From Sporosarcina sp. ANT_H38 (GTDB lineage Bacteria > Bacillota > Bacilli > Bacillales_A > Planococcaceae): a DNA stretch of 64,000 nucleotides. Positions 34,704 through 43,186 of this stretch are shown piece after piece (the first letter of the stretch is position 1; every line of letters begins with the position of its first letter). The stretch lies in contig NZ_VOBC01000003.1 of assembly GCF_008369195.1 (NCBI RefSeq), forward strand, positions 62,001-126,000. Reading direction: 5' to 3'. Both the position numbers and the translations under genes were made by a program. The notes below the pieces were generated by a model that saw only the letters and a list, made by a program, of their open reading frames with translations, was not told the origin of the DNA and did not search any database.

Positions 34704-35990
34704 TTAAAGCTCCTGCCTTAACGCATTGATAACATCAATTTTCGTCGCTTTACGCGCTGGACGCCATCCTGAAATCATCGCGACGCCTATGCTAATTACG
34801 GAAGCGATAACGACAAGTTGCCATGGAATTACTGAGAACGTAACAGTCATACCTCCAAAATCTTCTTCGCCGAGCGCAGCCGTAACAATGATTGGCAGCA
34901 CGTAATTTGACACAATGCTCACCCCATAGGAAATAACAACTGCAAGAACCGTCCCCACAATACCAATCCATGCACTTTCCATTAGGAATAGTCGTTGGAT
35001 TAGTTTCGGATCTGCCCCGATTGCTTTCATAACTCCAATTTCACGCGTCCGCTCCGTTACAGCCATGGTCATTGTGTTGAAAATTCCGATAGATGCAATT
35101 AATATCGCGATTGTCCCAACAAATACTAGCCCCGCTTTTAGCGCTAAGAAAAAGACATCTAATTGGTCAAGTTCATCTGATATGGAGTACACACTATATC
35201 CATCGTCTTTTAATGCAGTAGAGATTGCTTTTACATTTTCTAATTTATCCGCATAGACGTTTACATTGCCGTAAAATAATTGCTGCGCGTCTGATTGATC
35301 ATCTGCTGGCTTGTCCACATGTGCATAATAGATTTTTTCTAGCTCTGGAATGATAGATGCGTCAGCATATATCTTTTGATCCTGCTCCCAATCTTTCGCT
35401 GGTTTCTTTCCGATACCGACTATCGTGAGTATTATTTTATCCTCAATCAATTCACCTTCATTGTCACTGACTTGATAGAGGAACTGTTCACCAATCACTT
35501 TGCCGTCATACGTAGTAAATTCACCATCTTCGTTTTCATCTTGTTGATTCATTAAGTACTCCGCGAAATGGCTTCCAACGATGACTTCATTTTCCCTTTC
35601 TGGTAAACGCCCTTCCCGAAGTTCAAAGTTTGCTTTCTCTTCTTCTTCAAAATCCGTCACAACTAGAGGGTTATTACCAGTAAAATTGCCGATTGAAGAC
35701 TGCTGTTCTGTCGCTATATTTCGACGAAATACAACTACTTTTACATGATCCCGTTTCTTTAACTCCGTAACTTTCTCTTCATCCATCTCGCTTGAAAACA
35801 CTTCAATTTGTGTCACAAGTCGATTCGATAAGACTTCTCCCCGAATCGTTTCGTGCAGCCCGAATCCAACTGACGCGAGCACAATTAAAAAAGCTGTTCC
35901 CATCGTGGCCGCAAGCACGGTCATAAAGACACGCATTTTATTTTTCTTGATATGTTGGCTTACGAAACTAATCTGGTCTTTAAATTGCAT
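34704..35990 (-). CDS. MacB/FtsX-type ABC transporter permease
   Basis: Permease of 428 residues: one N-terminal helix (about 20-45), a large extracellular MacB periplasmic-core-like domain (about 50-270) and three C-terminal helices ending RPARKATKIDVINALR, the usual FtsX tail. These are mechanotransmitters or exporters rather than classical pumps. The ATG at 35990 overlaps the ATPase gene by 11 bases and follows GGAAGGTGG. Forms a unit with the ATPase upstream. Substrate unknown. Confidence 0.85.
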   Translation of the reverse strand: MQFKDQISFVSQHIKKNKMRVFMTVLAATMGTAFLIVLASVGFGLHETIRGEVLSNRLVTQIEVFSSEMDEEKVTELKKRDHVKVVVFRRNIATEQQSSIGNFTGNNPLVVTDFEEEEKANFELREGRLPERENEVIVGSHFAEYLMNQQDENEDGEFTTYDGKVIGEQFLYQVSDNEGELIEDKIILTIVGIGKKPAKDWEQDQKIYADASIIPELEKIYYAHVDKPADDQSDAQQLFYGNVNVYADKLENVKAISTALKDDGYSVYSISDELDQLDVFFLALKAGLVFVGTIAILIASIGIFNTMTMAVTERTREIGVMKAIGADPKLIQRLFLMESAWIGIVGTVLAVVISYGVSIVSNYVLPIIVTAALGEEDFGGMTVTFSVIPWQLVVIASVISIGVAMISGWRPARKATKIDVINALRQEL

Positions 35991-36678
35991 GCTGTACACC
36001 ACCTTCCGTTAATACGCCATCATGCATTCTGTAAACGCGGTTTGCAGTTCGGGCAACTTCATCGTCGTGTGTAATTATGACAAATGTGATGCCCCTTGTT
36101 TTATTGAGTGATTGAATGAGTAGAAGTACATCCTGCTCTGTTTCAGAGTCTAGACTGCCCGTAGGTTCATCTGCGAAAATGATTGGCGGATCAGTGATGA
36201 GTGCACGCGCGATGCTCACACGTTGCTGCTGGCCCCCGGACAACTCGTTCGGATAATGATCTTGCACATCCGTTAGGCCAACGCTCCGCATAAGGTCTTT
36301 CACTTTCTTCTGTCGTTCATTTTTACTGATGCCCTTCAACGTCAATGGCAATTCAACATTCTCAAACGCCGTCAACCCAGGCATGAGTTGGAAGTTTTGA
36401 AAGACGAAACCGAAATGATCCAGTCGGAATTTCGCACTTTCCACCTCATTGAATGAGGACGTTTGTATACCTTGTACACTGATTTCTCCACTTTCCGGTG
36501 TTAGGAATCCTGCCATTATATGAAGAAGCGTTGATTTACCCGAACCACTTTTACCAACAATCGATACAATTTCACCGTCCGCAACCTCAAACGTCAACCC
36601 TTTCAGCACCGGAATCTGCTTCTCTTTACCCTTCTTACCGATTTTAAATGAATGATTTAAATTCCTTACATTAATCAT
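35980..36678 (-). CDS. MacB/LolD-type ABC transporter ATP-binding protein
   Basis: ATPase of 232 residues. Walker [11 protein letters not shown]-loop [22 protein letters not shown], signature [10 protein letters not shown], Walker [13 protein letters not shown] and switch ITHD. The ATPTGSLD-type Walker B is typical of the LolD/MacB group and matches the FtsX-type partner. First gene of the pair; the 21-bp minisatellite lies about 100 bases upstream of its start. Confidence 0.9.
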   Translation of the reverse strand: MINVRNLNHSFKIGKKGKEKQIPVLKGLTFEVADGEIVSIVGKSGSGKSTLLHIMAGFLTPESGEISVQGIQTSSFNEVESAKFRLDHFGFVFQNFQLMPGLTAFENVELPLTLKGISKNERQKKVKDLMRSVGLTDVQDHYPNELSGGQQQRVSIARALITDPPIIFADEPTGSLDSETEQDVLLLIQSLNKTRGITFVIITHDDEVARTANRVYRMHDGVLTEGGVQHAI

Positions 36679-37036
36679 GTATTCCCCTCCAAATTTTCTT
36701 CACTTCCCTCATTGTAAAGGAAGAATCTTAAGGGTTTGTGAGGATAGATATGAAGAATTTCTTAAGAATTTTAGAGGTGGAGTGGGGGATGGTCGGTCAA
36801 GCAACAGTTTTGATCGGTCGGCAACGCTATATAGTCGGTCAAGCAACAATTATGATCGGTCGGCAACGGTATATGGTCGGTCAGGCAACAGTTATGATCG
36901 GTCGGCAACGGTATATAGTCGGTCAAGCAACAATTATGATCGGTCGGCAACGGTATATGATTGGTCAGGTAACAGTTTTGATCGCCCACTCCCATTTCAA
37001 CATAAAATATCTGTTATACACCAAAGTCCATTCATA
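36679..37036. other. Gene-free interval between floT and the ABC pair
   Basis: Besides the minisatellite (36788-36984) there is only flanking AT-rich DNA and the Shine-Dalgarno of the ABC operon. Frames open across the array in three registers are a consequence of the 21-bp period. Confidence 0.65.
36788..36984. repeat. 21-bp minisatellite, about nine units, 42-bp higher-order period
   Basis: Alternating units of the type TATGATCGGTCGGCAACGGTA and TATRGTCGGTCARGCAACART (each 21 bp, given in IUPAC form). The two 42-bp copies at 36830-36871 and 36914-36955 share identical central segments. The first unit starts at 36788 and the last complete one at 36956, with a partial tenth. The 52.6-kb array has the same length and phase and shares TATGATCGG. 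Confidence 0.85.
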
Positions 37037-37039
37037 TAG

Positions 37040-37079
37040 AAAAAGAGTCTCAAACGCATAACTGCGTTAGGACTCTCTT
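37040..37079 (-). terminator. Terminator of yuaF-floT
   Basis: Minus-strand stem AGAGTC-TAACGC / GCGTT-GACTCT followed by TTTTTCTA. Confidence 0.8.
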
Positions 37080-37090
37080 CTAGATAGTAG

Positions 37091-38653
37091 TTATTTAGCT
37101 TCGTCAGCTGCAACTTCTTTTATTGCAATCGATTGTTGTGTAGGTTGCTTCGTATTTGCTGCTTTTATTTCAGTTGTTAGCTGGTCAATACTTGGGCGGA
37201 TATTACCTTTGCCCGTGTAGTTTTCAAGCATTTCCTTAACGTCGATACCTGATGATGCTTTCAATGATTCTTGCAATGTCGCCATTAAGTTAGTAGCGTA
37301 TGACGTTACTTTATTGGCTCCGCCGCCTTCACCACTGCCTGTATCGACAACTGTAATCTTATCGATATTCGCAAGCGGGCTTGCAATTTGTTTAGCATAC
37401 TCAGGAATCATTTTAACAATCATATCAAGCATTGCAGCTTGGCCGTACTGTTCGAATGCTTCTGCAATTTTACGTTTTGCTTCTGCTTCAGCAAGACCTT
37501 TCAGGCGGATAATATCTGCCTCTGATTCCCCTTGAGCACGCAGTGAATCGGCTTTTGCCTGCCCGTCAAGACGGACTTTTTCTGCATCTGCAGACGCTCT
37601 TGCTTCAATGCGATATTTTTCTGCATCAGCTTCCGTAATTTGTTTAGATTTTTGGGCTTCTGCATTTTGTTCGATTGCATAGCGATCTGCATCAGCTTTT
37701 TTCTTAACTTCAGAATCATATTGTTTCTCGCGACGCAGAATCTCTTTCTCTTCAAGTTCAATTTGCTTTTGACGTTCAATGATTCGAATTTGCATTTCCT
37801 GTTCCATAACTTCCTGTTTCGAGACCGCCGTTTGAAGTTCGTATGCTTGGTCGGCACGCGCTTTTGCAACATCCTGATCACGACGGTAATCCGCAACCTT
37901 CAATTGATTCTCTTTTTCAGCTTCGGCAATTTCAGTTGCGCGTTCGATTTCTGCTTTTTGCGCTTCTTTAGATGCCTCTGCATTTTTAATGCGCGTTTCT
38001 TTTTCAGCTTCAACCATTGCAATATCTGCATCGCGCTTCACTTGTGCAATACGAGGCTTCCCTAGCGAATCGAGGTAACCGTTTTTATCACGTACATCTT
38101 TTATTGTAAATGAAACGATGATGAGTCCCATTTTTGCAAGGTCCTGCGACGCAACCCGCTGTACTTCTTGAGAGAACTTGTCGCGGTTTTTGTAGATTTC
38201 TTCCACTGTCATCGAGCCCAAAATCGAACGTAAGTGGCCTTCTAACACTTCTTTCGCTTCGTTTTCACGGTCAGCTTTTGTTTTTCCTAAAAATTGCTCA
38301 GCAGCTGTTGCAATCTCTGAGATTGAACCACCGATTTTAATGATTGCCGTTCCATCCGCCATCACAGGAACACCTTGTTCCGTATAGACTTCCGGTGTTG
38401 TAACCTCAAGCTTACTTGATAACAAGCTAAGCGGCGCCGCTTGTTGGAACACCGGCAACAGGAACGTCCCGCCGCCACGGATGATTTTAATGCGATTTCC
38501 CGAATCATCCTTATGTACATTTTTAGAACCTAGATAACTTCCAGTCACGATTAGTGCTTCATCTGGCCCAACTGTGCGGTACTTTGTGATGAAGACGAGA
38601 ACAAGTGCCAGTATAATAAAAGCGACTACTCCAATTACAATCAAAATTTCCAT
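37091..38653 (-). CDS. floT: Flotillin-like protein FloT (YuaG)
   Basis: Membrane scaffold of functional membrane microdomains. It is 520 residues long: an N-terminal hydrophobic hairpin (about 3-24), an SPFH/band-7 domain (about 25-200), then a long coiled coil dense in EAEKE/KADADR heptads (about 200-400) and a flexible tail. Order and length match B. subtilis FloT. Gene order yuaF-floT with 17 bases between is conserved, and a sigma-W promoter lies upstream of yuaF. Large shadow frames on the opposite strand come from the biased coiled-coil codons. Confidence 0.95.
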   Translation of the reverse strand: MEILIVIGVVAFIILALVLVFITKYRTVGPDEALIVTGSYLGSKNVHKDDSGNRIKIIRGGGTFLLPVFQQAAPLSLLSSKLEVTTPEVYTEQGVPVMADGTAIIKIGGSISEIATAAEQFLGKTKADRENEAKEVLEGHLRSILGSMTVEEIYKNRDKFSQEVQRVASQDLAKMGLIIVSFTIKDVRDKNGYLDSLGKPRIAQVKRDADIAMVEAEKETRIKNAEASKEAQKAEIERATEIAEAEKENQLKVADYRRDQDVAKARADQAYELQTAVSKQEVMEQEMQIRIIERQKQIELEEKEILRREKQYDSEVKKKADADRYAIEQNAEAQKSKQITEADAEKYRIEARASADAEKVRLDGQAKADSLRAQGESEADIIRLKGLAEAEAKRKIAEAFEQYGQAAMLDMIVKMIPEYAKQIASPLANIDKITVVDTGSGEGGGANKVTSYATNLMATLQESLKASSGIDVKEMLENYTGKGNIRPSIDQLTTEIKAANTKQPTQQSIAIKEVAADEAK

Positions 38654-38670
38654 CTGTTTTTCCCCCTTTT

Positions 38671-39204
38671 TTATTTGAAGCGGAATGGTTCATACTCTTT
38701 AACGATGAATGTCCCATCTTTCACTTCAATGATCAATATTTCTTTTCCATACTCAATTGCTGTGTTCTCATACCCTGCCGCTCTTTTTGAAATCAGCCCA
38801 TTCACCGACTCAATGACAATTTCACCGAAACCATCAATTGGAATAGGTACAATCACTTTTCCAACTTGGCCCATCAGCGACTCATCCGTATAAGAAAGCG
38901 ACACTTCCGCAGACTTTAATGGAAGGAGAACAAATACGTATAATAAAAGATCGAGTACAAAAGCAGTTACAAGTGCAATTACCAAAATGATTCCGCTACT
39001 CCATGTTGTAACAAGTTCTAAAATATAACCGCCAGCTGCTACAAATGTTATAAAGGCAAGAATTACCGCCGGATCTAAGAACGGACTAGCATCGCCGATT
39101 CCTTCCGCCATATCACTAAAAAAGATATACAATATCGTCGCAAGGCCGGCAATAATTAGCCCGATTAAGTATACTTGCACAATTGGCATCCCAAACAGTT
39201 CCAT
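38671..39204 (-). CDS. yuaF: NfeD-family membrane protein YuaF
   Basis: A 177-residue membrane protein with three or four helices (about 8-105), then a C-terminal OB-fold NfeD domain (about 110-177: MGQVGKVIVPIPIDGFGEIVIES). Acts with FloT in membrane organisation during cell-envelope stress. ATG preceded by GGAGGTG. Short of a protease domain, as expected for the 'small NfeD' class. Confidence 0.9.
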   Translation of the reverse strand: MELFGMPIVQVYLIGLIIAGLATILYIFFSDMAEGIGDASPFLDPAVILAFITFVAAGGYILELVTTWSSGIILVIALVTAFVLDLLLYVFVLLPLKSAEVSLSYTDESLMGQVGKVIVPIPIDGFGEIVIESVNGLISKRAAGYENTAIEYGKEILIIEVKDGTFIVKEYEPFRFK

Positions 39205-39245
39205 TTCAACACCTCCACTTCCACCTTTTTTGTCTCACCTATATA

Positions 39246-39271
39246 TACGTCCCATTACCCTGAAAGTTTCA
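39246..39271 (-). promoter_or_regulatory. Sigma-W promoter of yuaF-floT
   Basis: Minus strand TGAAAC (39266-39271), exactly 16 bases, CGTA (39246-39249). This is the sigma-W consensus. The B. subtilis yuaFGI operon is a known sigma-W target. Confidence 0.85.
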
Positions 39272-39295
39272 ATTTACTGAAAATTATTCGCGGAT

Positions 39296-39890
39296 TCATT
39301 CCACATCTATCAAGCCGTGTTTCCTAGCAACGTGAATTGCCTCTGTCCGACTTTTAACTTGTAGCTTTTGAAAAATATCTGAGAAGTAGTTTCTCACTGT
39401 CCCCTCCGACAAAAATGATCGCTTGCTGGTTTCTCTATTCGACAAACCTTTCGAGGCCAGTACAAGAAGCTCTTGTTCCCGCTCGGATAGCTGATCTTTT
39501 TCCGTAAATAATGAGAAGGCTAATTCTGGATCGACGACTCGCTGACCCGCGGCAACTTTACGTATAGCTTCAGCAAGCATACTGCTCGGCCCATCTTTCA
39601 GTAAGAAACCTCTTACTCCTGCATTTACAGAACGCTGTACATAACCAGTACGACCAAACGTAGTCAACATGATGATTGCCATGCCAGGGTATTTCTCCAA
39701 TAATCTTTCCGACGCTTCCAAACCATTCATAATAGGCATTTCAATATCTAAAATGCAGACATCAGGCAGCAATCGCTTCCATGCCATTTGCCGCCTCACC
39801 GATGATTTCTAAGTCCTCTTCTATAGAAAGAAGTGCAATTAAAGCACCTCTTACCATCGCCTGATCTTCTGCGATTACGATACGTATCAC
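39296..39890 (-). pseudogene. yvfU: Frameshifted NarL/DesR-type response regulator (YvfU-like)
   Basis: Starting at a GTG (39890) that overlaps the kinase TGA as GTGA, the frame encodes a normal receiver N-terminus: IRIVIAEDQAMVRGAL with acidic pocket ED, to ANGMEAIAA, where TGA at 39762-39764 stops it. The rest continues in the next frame: LLPDVCILDIEMP with the phospho-Asp, LTTFGRTGYVQR, LLKDGPS, and the LuxR-type HTH LSEREQELLVLASKGLSNRE. Compared with DesR, about 17 bases are missing at the junction near 39765-39772. The remaining 504-bp frame lacks the first receiver strands and a proper start. Either a real deletion or, less likely, a sequencing error. Confidence 0.82.
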
Positions 39891-40990
39891 GAGACGACAC
39901 CCACCTTTTCAACACTTTTCGGTAGCGGAATGAATAACTGAACGACCGTCCCTTCTTCACCGCTTTCCCATCGAATCGTTCCATTAATAAGTCCAATTCT
40001 ACCTTGCAAGCCTGTCATTCCATGATTAGGAACCGCTCCATCAATTCCTTTTCCATTATCGACTACATCTATTAATACACCTCCCGCTGAACGTGAAACG
40101 TTAATTCGACACCATGATGCAGCACTATGTTTAACTACATTCGTCACAAGTTCTCGAATTGCCATCACAGCAATTTTTTCATACACACGATTAATAGAAT
40201 GGATTTCACCGTTCACTTCATAATCGATTCCTGCACTATGTAAATGTTGACGACAGGCAATCAATTCATCGACAAGCGTGCCGGTATCCAGGTCTTCTAC
40301 GAGCTCCCTCATCTGCATTAATGTTTCTCGCGAGATTGTAATCACTTCCCGTAATTCCCCGGCAGCTCTCTCTTTGTCTGAAACGAGTAACTTCTCAGCG
40401 AGCTCCGTTTTCAATGTAATCATCGATAGTTTTTGTCCAAGCGTATCATGTAGATCACGTCCAATTCGCTGGCGTTCTTGCTGCTTCACCAATTCATCAA
40501 TCCTACTATACGCTTTCTCTAATTCTCGCTGGGAGTCATTCCATTTTCGTATTGATGAAATCATATACGCATTGAAGACTGCGAGAAGAATAGGTACGAG
40601 CGCTATAGATGTTTGTATTATATTGAAATCCTTAGAAGCGCCATAGGCCATTCCAACCAATATATAGACACCGATAGCCACGATGCGCTTACGTCCGGAC
40701 AGTGACGAAATCATATTTGAAGAATAGGCACTCAACCAAAAAAACATCGGCCCAAACATATAGACCCAAAAACCAATAATAATTGCTTGCACAATGACAA
40801 ACACTAGATAAGTGTTATGCCAATAAGACTGGCGATAGACGAATAAAAATGGAACAAGCAGGAGCAGTGTTAGGATACGTTCCACACCTTCCAAAAAGAA
40901 CGCTCCAAGAAGCGGAAATAGCATATAGATTAAATAAGTATACGGTTCTTTCCCTAAACCTTCGGGAAAAACTGCAAATCTCCTGCTCAT
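39887..40990 (-). CDS. yvfT: Sensor histidine kinase (YvfT/DesK-like)
   Basis: Membrane kinase of 367 residues: four or five hydrophobic helices (about 18-145), a coiled linker, then the HisKA_3 motif GRDLHDTLGQKLS (phospho-His about 181) and the HATPase with RELVTNVVKHS (N box), VVDNGKGID (G1) and HGMTGLQGRIG (G2). All catalytic motifs are intact. The ATG overlaps the permease TAA (TAATG). Its own response regulator directly downstream is broken, so the kinase looks orphaned. Confidence 0.88.
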   Translation of the reverse strand: MSRRFAVFPEGLGKEPYTYLIYMLFPLLGAFFLEGVERILTLLLLVPFLFVYRQSYWHNTYLVFVIVQAIIIGFWVYMFGPMFFWLSAYSSNMISSLSGRKRIVAIGVYILVGMAYGASKDFNIIQTSIALVPILLAVFNAYMISSIRKWNDSQRELEKAYSRIDELVKQQERQRIGRDLHDTLGQKLSMITLKTELAEKLLVSDKERAAGELREVITISRETLMQMRELVEDLDTGTLVDELIACRQHLHSAGIDYEVNGEIHSINRVYEKIAVMAIRELVTNVVKHSAASWCRINVSRSAGGVLIDVVDNGKGIDGAVPNHGMTGLQGRIGLINGTIRWESGEEGTVVQLFIPLPKSVEKVGVVS

Positions 40991-41718
40991 TAATTCGCTC
41001 CCCTTCTATTTACATATCCCCCAACCCGGTAAATCCCTATAAATAATAGTGCATAAAAGATAAGTCCCCCCATTTGTCCAACCAATGGATAACCTTCATC
41101 CAACAAACGGAAGGCACCCGCTATCGCAATTGCTCCCGGAGACCAACTTGCAATAGGTTGCACCCAGCCTGGAAACTGTTCAATTGGAATCCACGTACCT
41201 GCAGCAAACATCAACAATATCCACGTAAAGTTAGCTATACCTGAAACAGTACCCTGTTTCCCAAATGAACTGATTGCCACGCCTAACATCATGAATACCG
41301 CCGATACACTAATAAACCATACCGCAATCATACACCATTGTCCTACACCACCCGGGAGTCCGTGAAACGTCTGAACAAATACGATTAAGATCACAACCGT
41401 GATACTATTCAACAACAGTTGTGACGTCAGTTTCGCACCTGAAACGACTAATTCGGAAACCGGCAACGCCTTCATAGATGTACGCCAAGGTCTGCTGTTG
41501 TCGTATGCAAGCCCAATTGCAAATGTCGTGACAGCTCCCGATAACAAACTGAAGACAAGCATTCCGATAAGTAGATATGCATAATGCTCTGGTTCATTCG
41601 AAAGCGAAAAAATTAGGTAATAGATGATGGGAAGAACGATGGCGTAAATGACGAAATAGCGGTTTCTTAGCATGCGCAACACTTCAATTTTTGTCAACAA
41701 TAAAAAGGGCTTAGTCAT
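40990..41718 (-). CDS. yvfS: ABC-2 type transporter permease (YvfS-like)
   Basis: Six-helix membrane protein of 242 residues: ABC-2 layout with EVLRMLRNRYFVIYAIVLP at the start, IGMLVFSLLSGAVTTFA, and the C-terminal GTWIPIEQFPGWVQPIASWSP region typical of the ABC-2 coupling helix. Pairs with the ATPase just upstream (ATGA overlap). B. subtilis yvfRS, next to the yvfTU two-component pair, has the same order. Substrate unknown; such systems usually answer to membrane-active compounds. Confidence 0.85.
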   Translation of the reverse strand: MTKPFLLLTKIEVLRMLRNRYFVIYAIVLPIIYYLIFSLSNEPEHYAYLLIGMLVFSLLSGAVTTFAIGLAYDNSRPWRTSMKALPVSELVVSGAKLTSQLLLNSITVVILIVFVQTFHGLPGGVGQWCMIAVWFISVSAVFMMLGVAISSFGKQGTVSGIANFTWILLMFAAGTWIPIEQFPGWVQPIASWSPGAIAIAGAFRLLDEGYPLVGQMGGLIFYALLFIGIYRVGGYVNRRGAN

Positions 41719-42326
41719 TGCACAACCCCTTCCTTCAACAATACAATTCGATGTGCAAGAACTTCTCTTTCTTCCCTGGAATGTGTAATCAGCAAAACGG
41801 CAAGCCCTTCATCAACAGCAATTTGTACTTGTTGATAGAAATGGTTCCGCATTTCCTCGTCCATTCCAGCAGTTGGTTCATCTGCAATCAGCACGAGTGG
41901 TCTACCTACCATCGACAATGCAAATGACAGACGCTTTTGCTCACCACTTGATAATTCATGTGTCTTTTTCAGGAGCAACTCTTGCAATAATCCTAGATGG
42001 ACAAGCTCGTTAAATGAATAAGGATTTATATAGAAAGATTGAAATAAACAAAGCATTTCTTTCACCTTTACATTATCCATAAATTCAGCGTGCTGGAACA
42101 TGAAGCCTATTTGTGATTTCGTTTTCTTTCCTAGCGGTTTCCCTGCTAGCAAAATCCTTCCACTTACCGGATGAATGATTCCAGCAATAGCAGATACAAT
42201 TTTTGATTTCCCCACCCCATTTGCTCCGCAGAGTGCAACAATTTCTCCTGCCGCAATTTCTAAATTTATACTACTTAATAAACTCTTTTGATTAACGCGT
42301 TCTGACAGATTTTCTAGTTTCAACAT
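41715..42326 (-). CDS. yvfR: ABC transporter ATP-binding protein (YvfR-like)
   Basis: Short ATPase of 203 residues. Walker A GANGVGKS is present but followed by Lys rather than the usual Thr/Ser; the signature reads LSSGEQKR instead of LSGGQ; Walker B IADEPTAGMD and switch THSREE follow. Deviations could lower turnover, but all catalytic residues remain. I use the ATG at 42326 with GAGGTG five bases upstream; the longer frame upstream is spurious. First gene of the four-gene yvfRSTU-like operon. Confidence 0.85.
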   Translation of the reverse strand: MLKLENLSERVNQKSLLSSINLEIAAGEIVALCGANGVGKSKIVSAIAGIIHPVSGRILLAGKPLGKKTKSQIGFMFQHAEFMDNVKVKEMLCLFQSFYINPYSFNELVHLGLLQELLLKKTHELSSGEQKRLSFALSMVGRPLVLIADEPTAGMDEEMRNHFYQQVQIAVDEGLAVLLITHSREEREVLAHRIVLLKEGVVQ

Positions 42327-42436
42327 CCACTCACCTCTTACGTTAATTTTACTGAGGTAGAGGGTATGCTGTAGAGTACACACCGTCATCTTTCCTTCAT
42401 GACAAATGTCATTTCTTCTTATACCAATTTCCCATT

Positions 42437-42508
42437 TGTAAAGATTGTGTAAAGTTTTTGCGGATTTCGTCGAAACTTGTTTGTATCTCATTTTTTCTTT
42501 GCTATGAT
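42437..42508 (+). promoter_or_regulatory. ykaA-pit promoter with PhoP-like direct repeats
   Basis: TTTGTA (42480-42485), 17 bases, TATGAT (42503-42508) is a plausible sigma-A promoter. Upstream, TGTAAAG occurs at 42437-42443 and 42448-42454, an 11-base period as in Bacillus PhoP boxes (TTAACA or its complement, repeated every 11 bases). Confidence 0.5.
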
Positions 42509-42554
42509 GAATTTATTAAAATACTATTTCCCCTACTGGGATGGAGGCACAACA

Positions 42555-43175
42555 ATGTTTAGCCAACGCAAACCTGATCCTTTTTTCACAGCACTGCTAA
42601 CGATTGCTGAAAATGTACAAGAAGCAGTCCATTACGCACACGACTTTAAAGTAGTCAATGTCGCAGACTTGAAAGAAGTAAGCATTAAACTTAAAAATTA
42701 CGAGACGGAAGGCGATACGCACATCCACGATCTCATTACAAAACTCAACAAGTCATTCATGACACCTATTGAGCGGGAAGATATTATGAACTTGGCCATT
42801 AAGATGGATGATGTACTCGATGGCATTGAACATTTTGCAGCACATCTTGAAATGTTCTCTCTAATTGAAATTGATGAATACGTTCAGAAGTTCATGGAGA
42901 ACATCGTTAAAAGTACAGATGAAATTGTAAAAGCAATGAAATTACTTGCAAAGAAAAAACTTGAAGCAATGCACGATCATGCAGTGCTTATTAAAGAGTA
43001 CGAACGAGTTTGTGATGAAGTTTTCCGTACATCCGTCAAACAACTGTTCATTAATGAAAAAGACCCAATCCGAATTATTCAGTTAAAAGATATTTACGAG
43101 CAACTTGAAGATGTCGCAGATTATTGCCAAGACGTTGCCAACACAATCGAAACAATTATTATGCGTAACGCATAA
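42555..43175 (+). CDS. ykaA: DUF47 PhoU-like phosphate transport regulator
   Basis: All-helical cytoplasmic protein of 206 residues (PF01865). KLKNYETEGDTHIHDLITKLNKSF and DILDL-like DDVLDGIEHFAAHLEMF carry the conserved ExxxD metal-binding motifs of PhoU-type proteins. It regulates the adjacent Pit transporter. ATG at 42555 follows ATGGAGG at seven bases; the longer open frame upstream is not used. The pit gene follows after 11 bases. Confidence 0.9.
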   Translation: MFSQRKPDPFFTALLTIAENVQEAVHYAHDFKVVNVADLKEVSIKLKNYETEGDTHIHDLITKLNKSFMTPIEREDIMNLAIKMDDVLDGIEHFAAHLEMFSLIEIDEYVQKFMENIVKSTDEIVKAMKLLAKKKLEAMHDHAVLIKEYERVCDEVFRTSVKQLFINEKDPIRIIQLKDIYEQLEDVADYCQDVANTIETIIMRNA

Positions 43176-43186
43176 GGGGGAGAAAA

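Noticed and set aside
36677..37061. Long open frames across the minisatellite as protein genes
   Set aside because: Three frames on two strands are open only because the period is 21 bp. No frame has a convincing start and Shine-Dalgarno plus conserved non-repeat sequence; a GTG or ATG near 36738-36750 remains a weak possibility.
37640..38065. 141-aa Phe/Cys-rich frame opposite floT
   Set aside because: It is the antisense of coiled-coil codons and has no Shine-Dalgarno.
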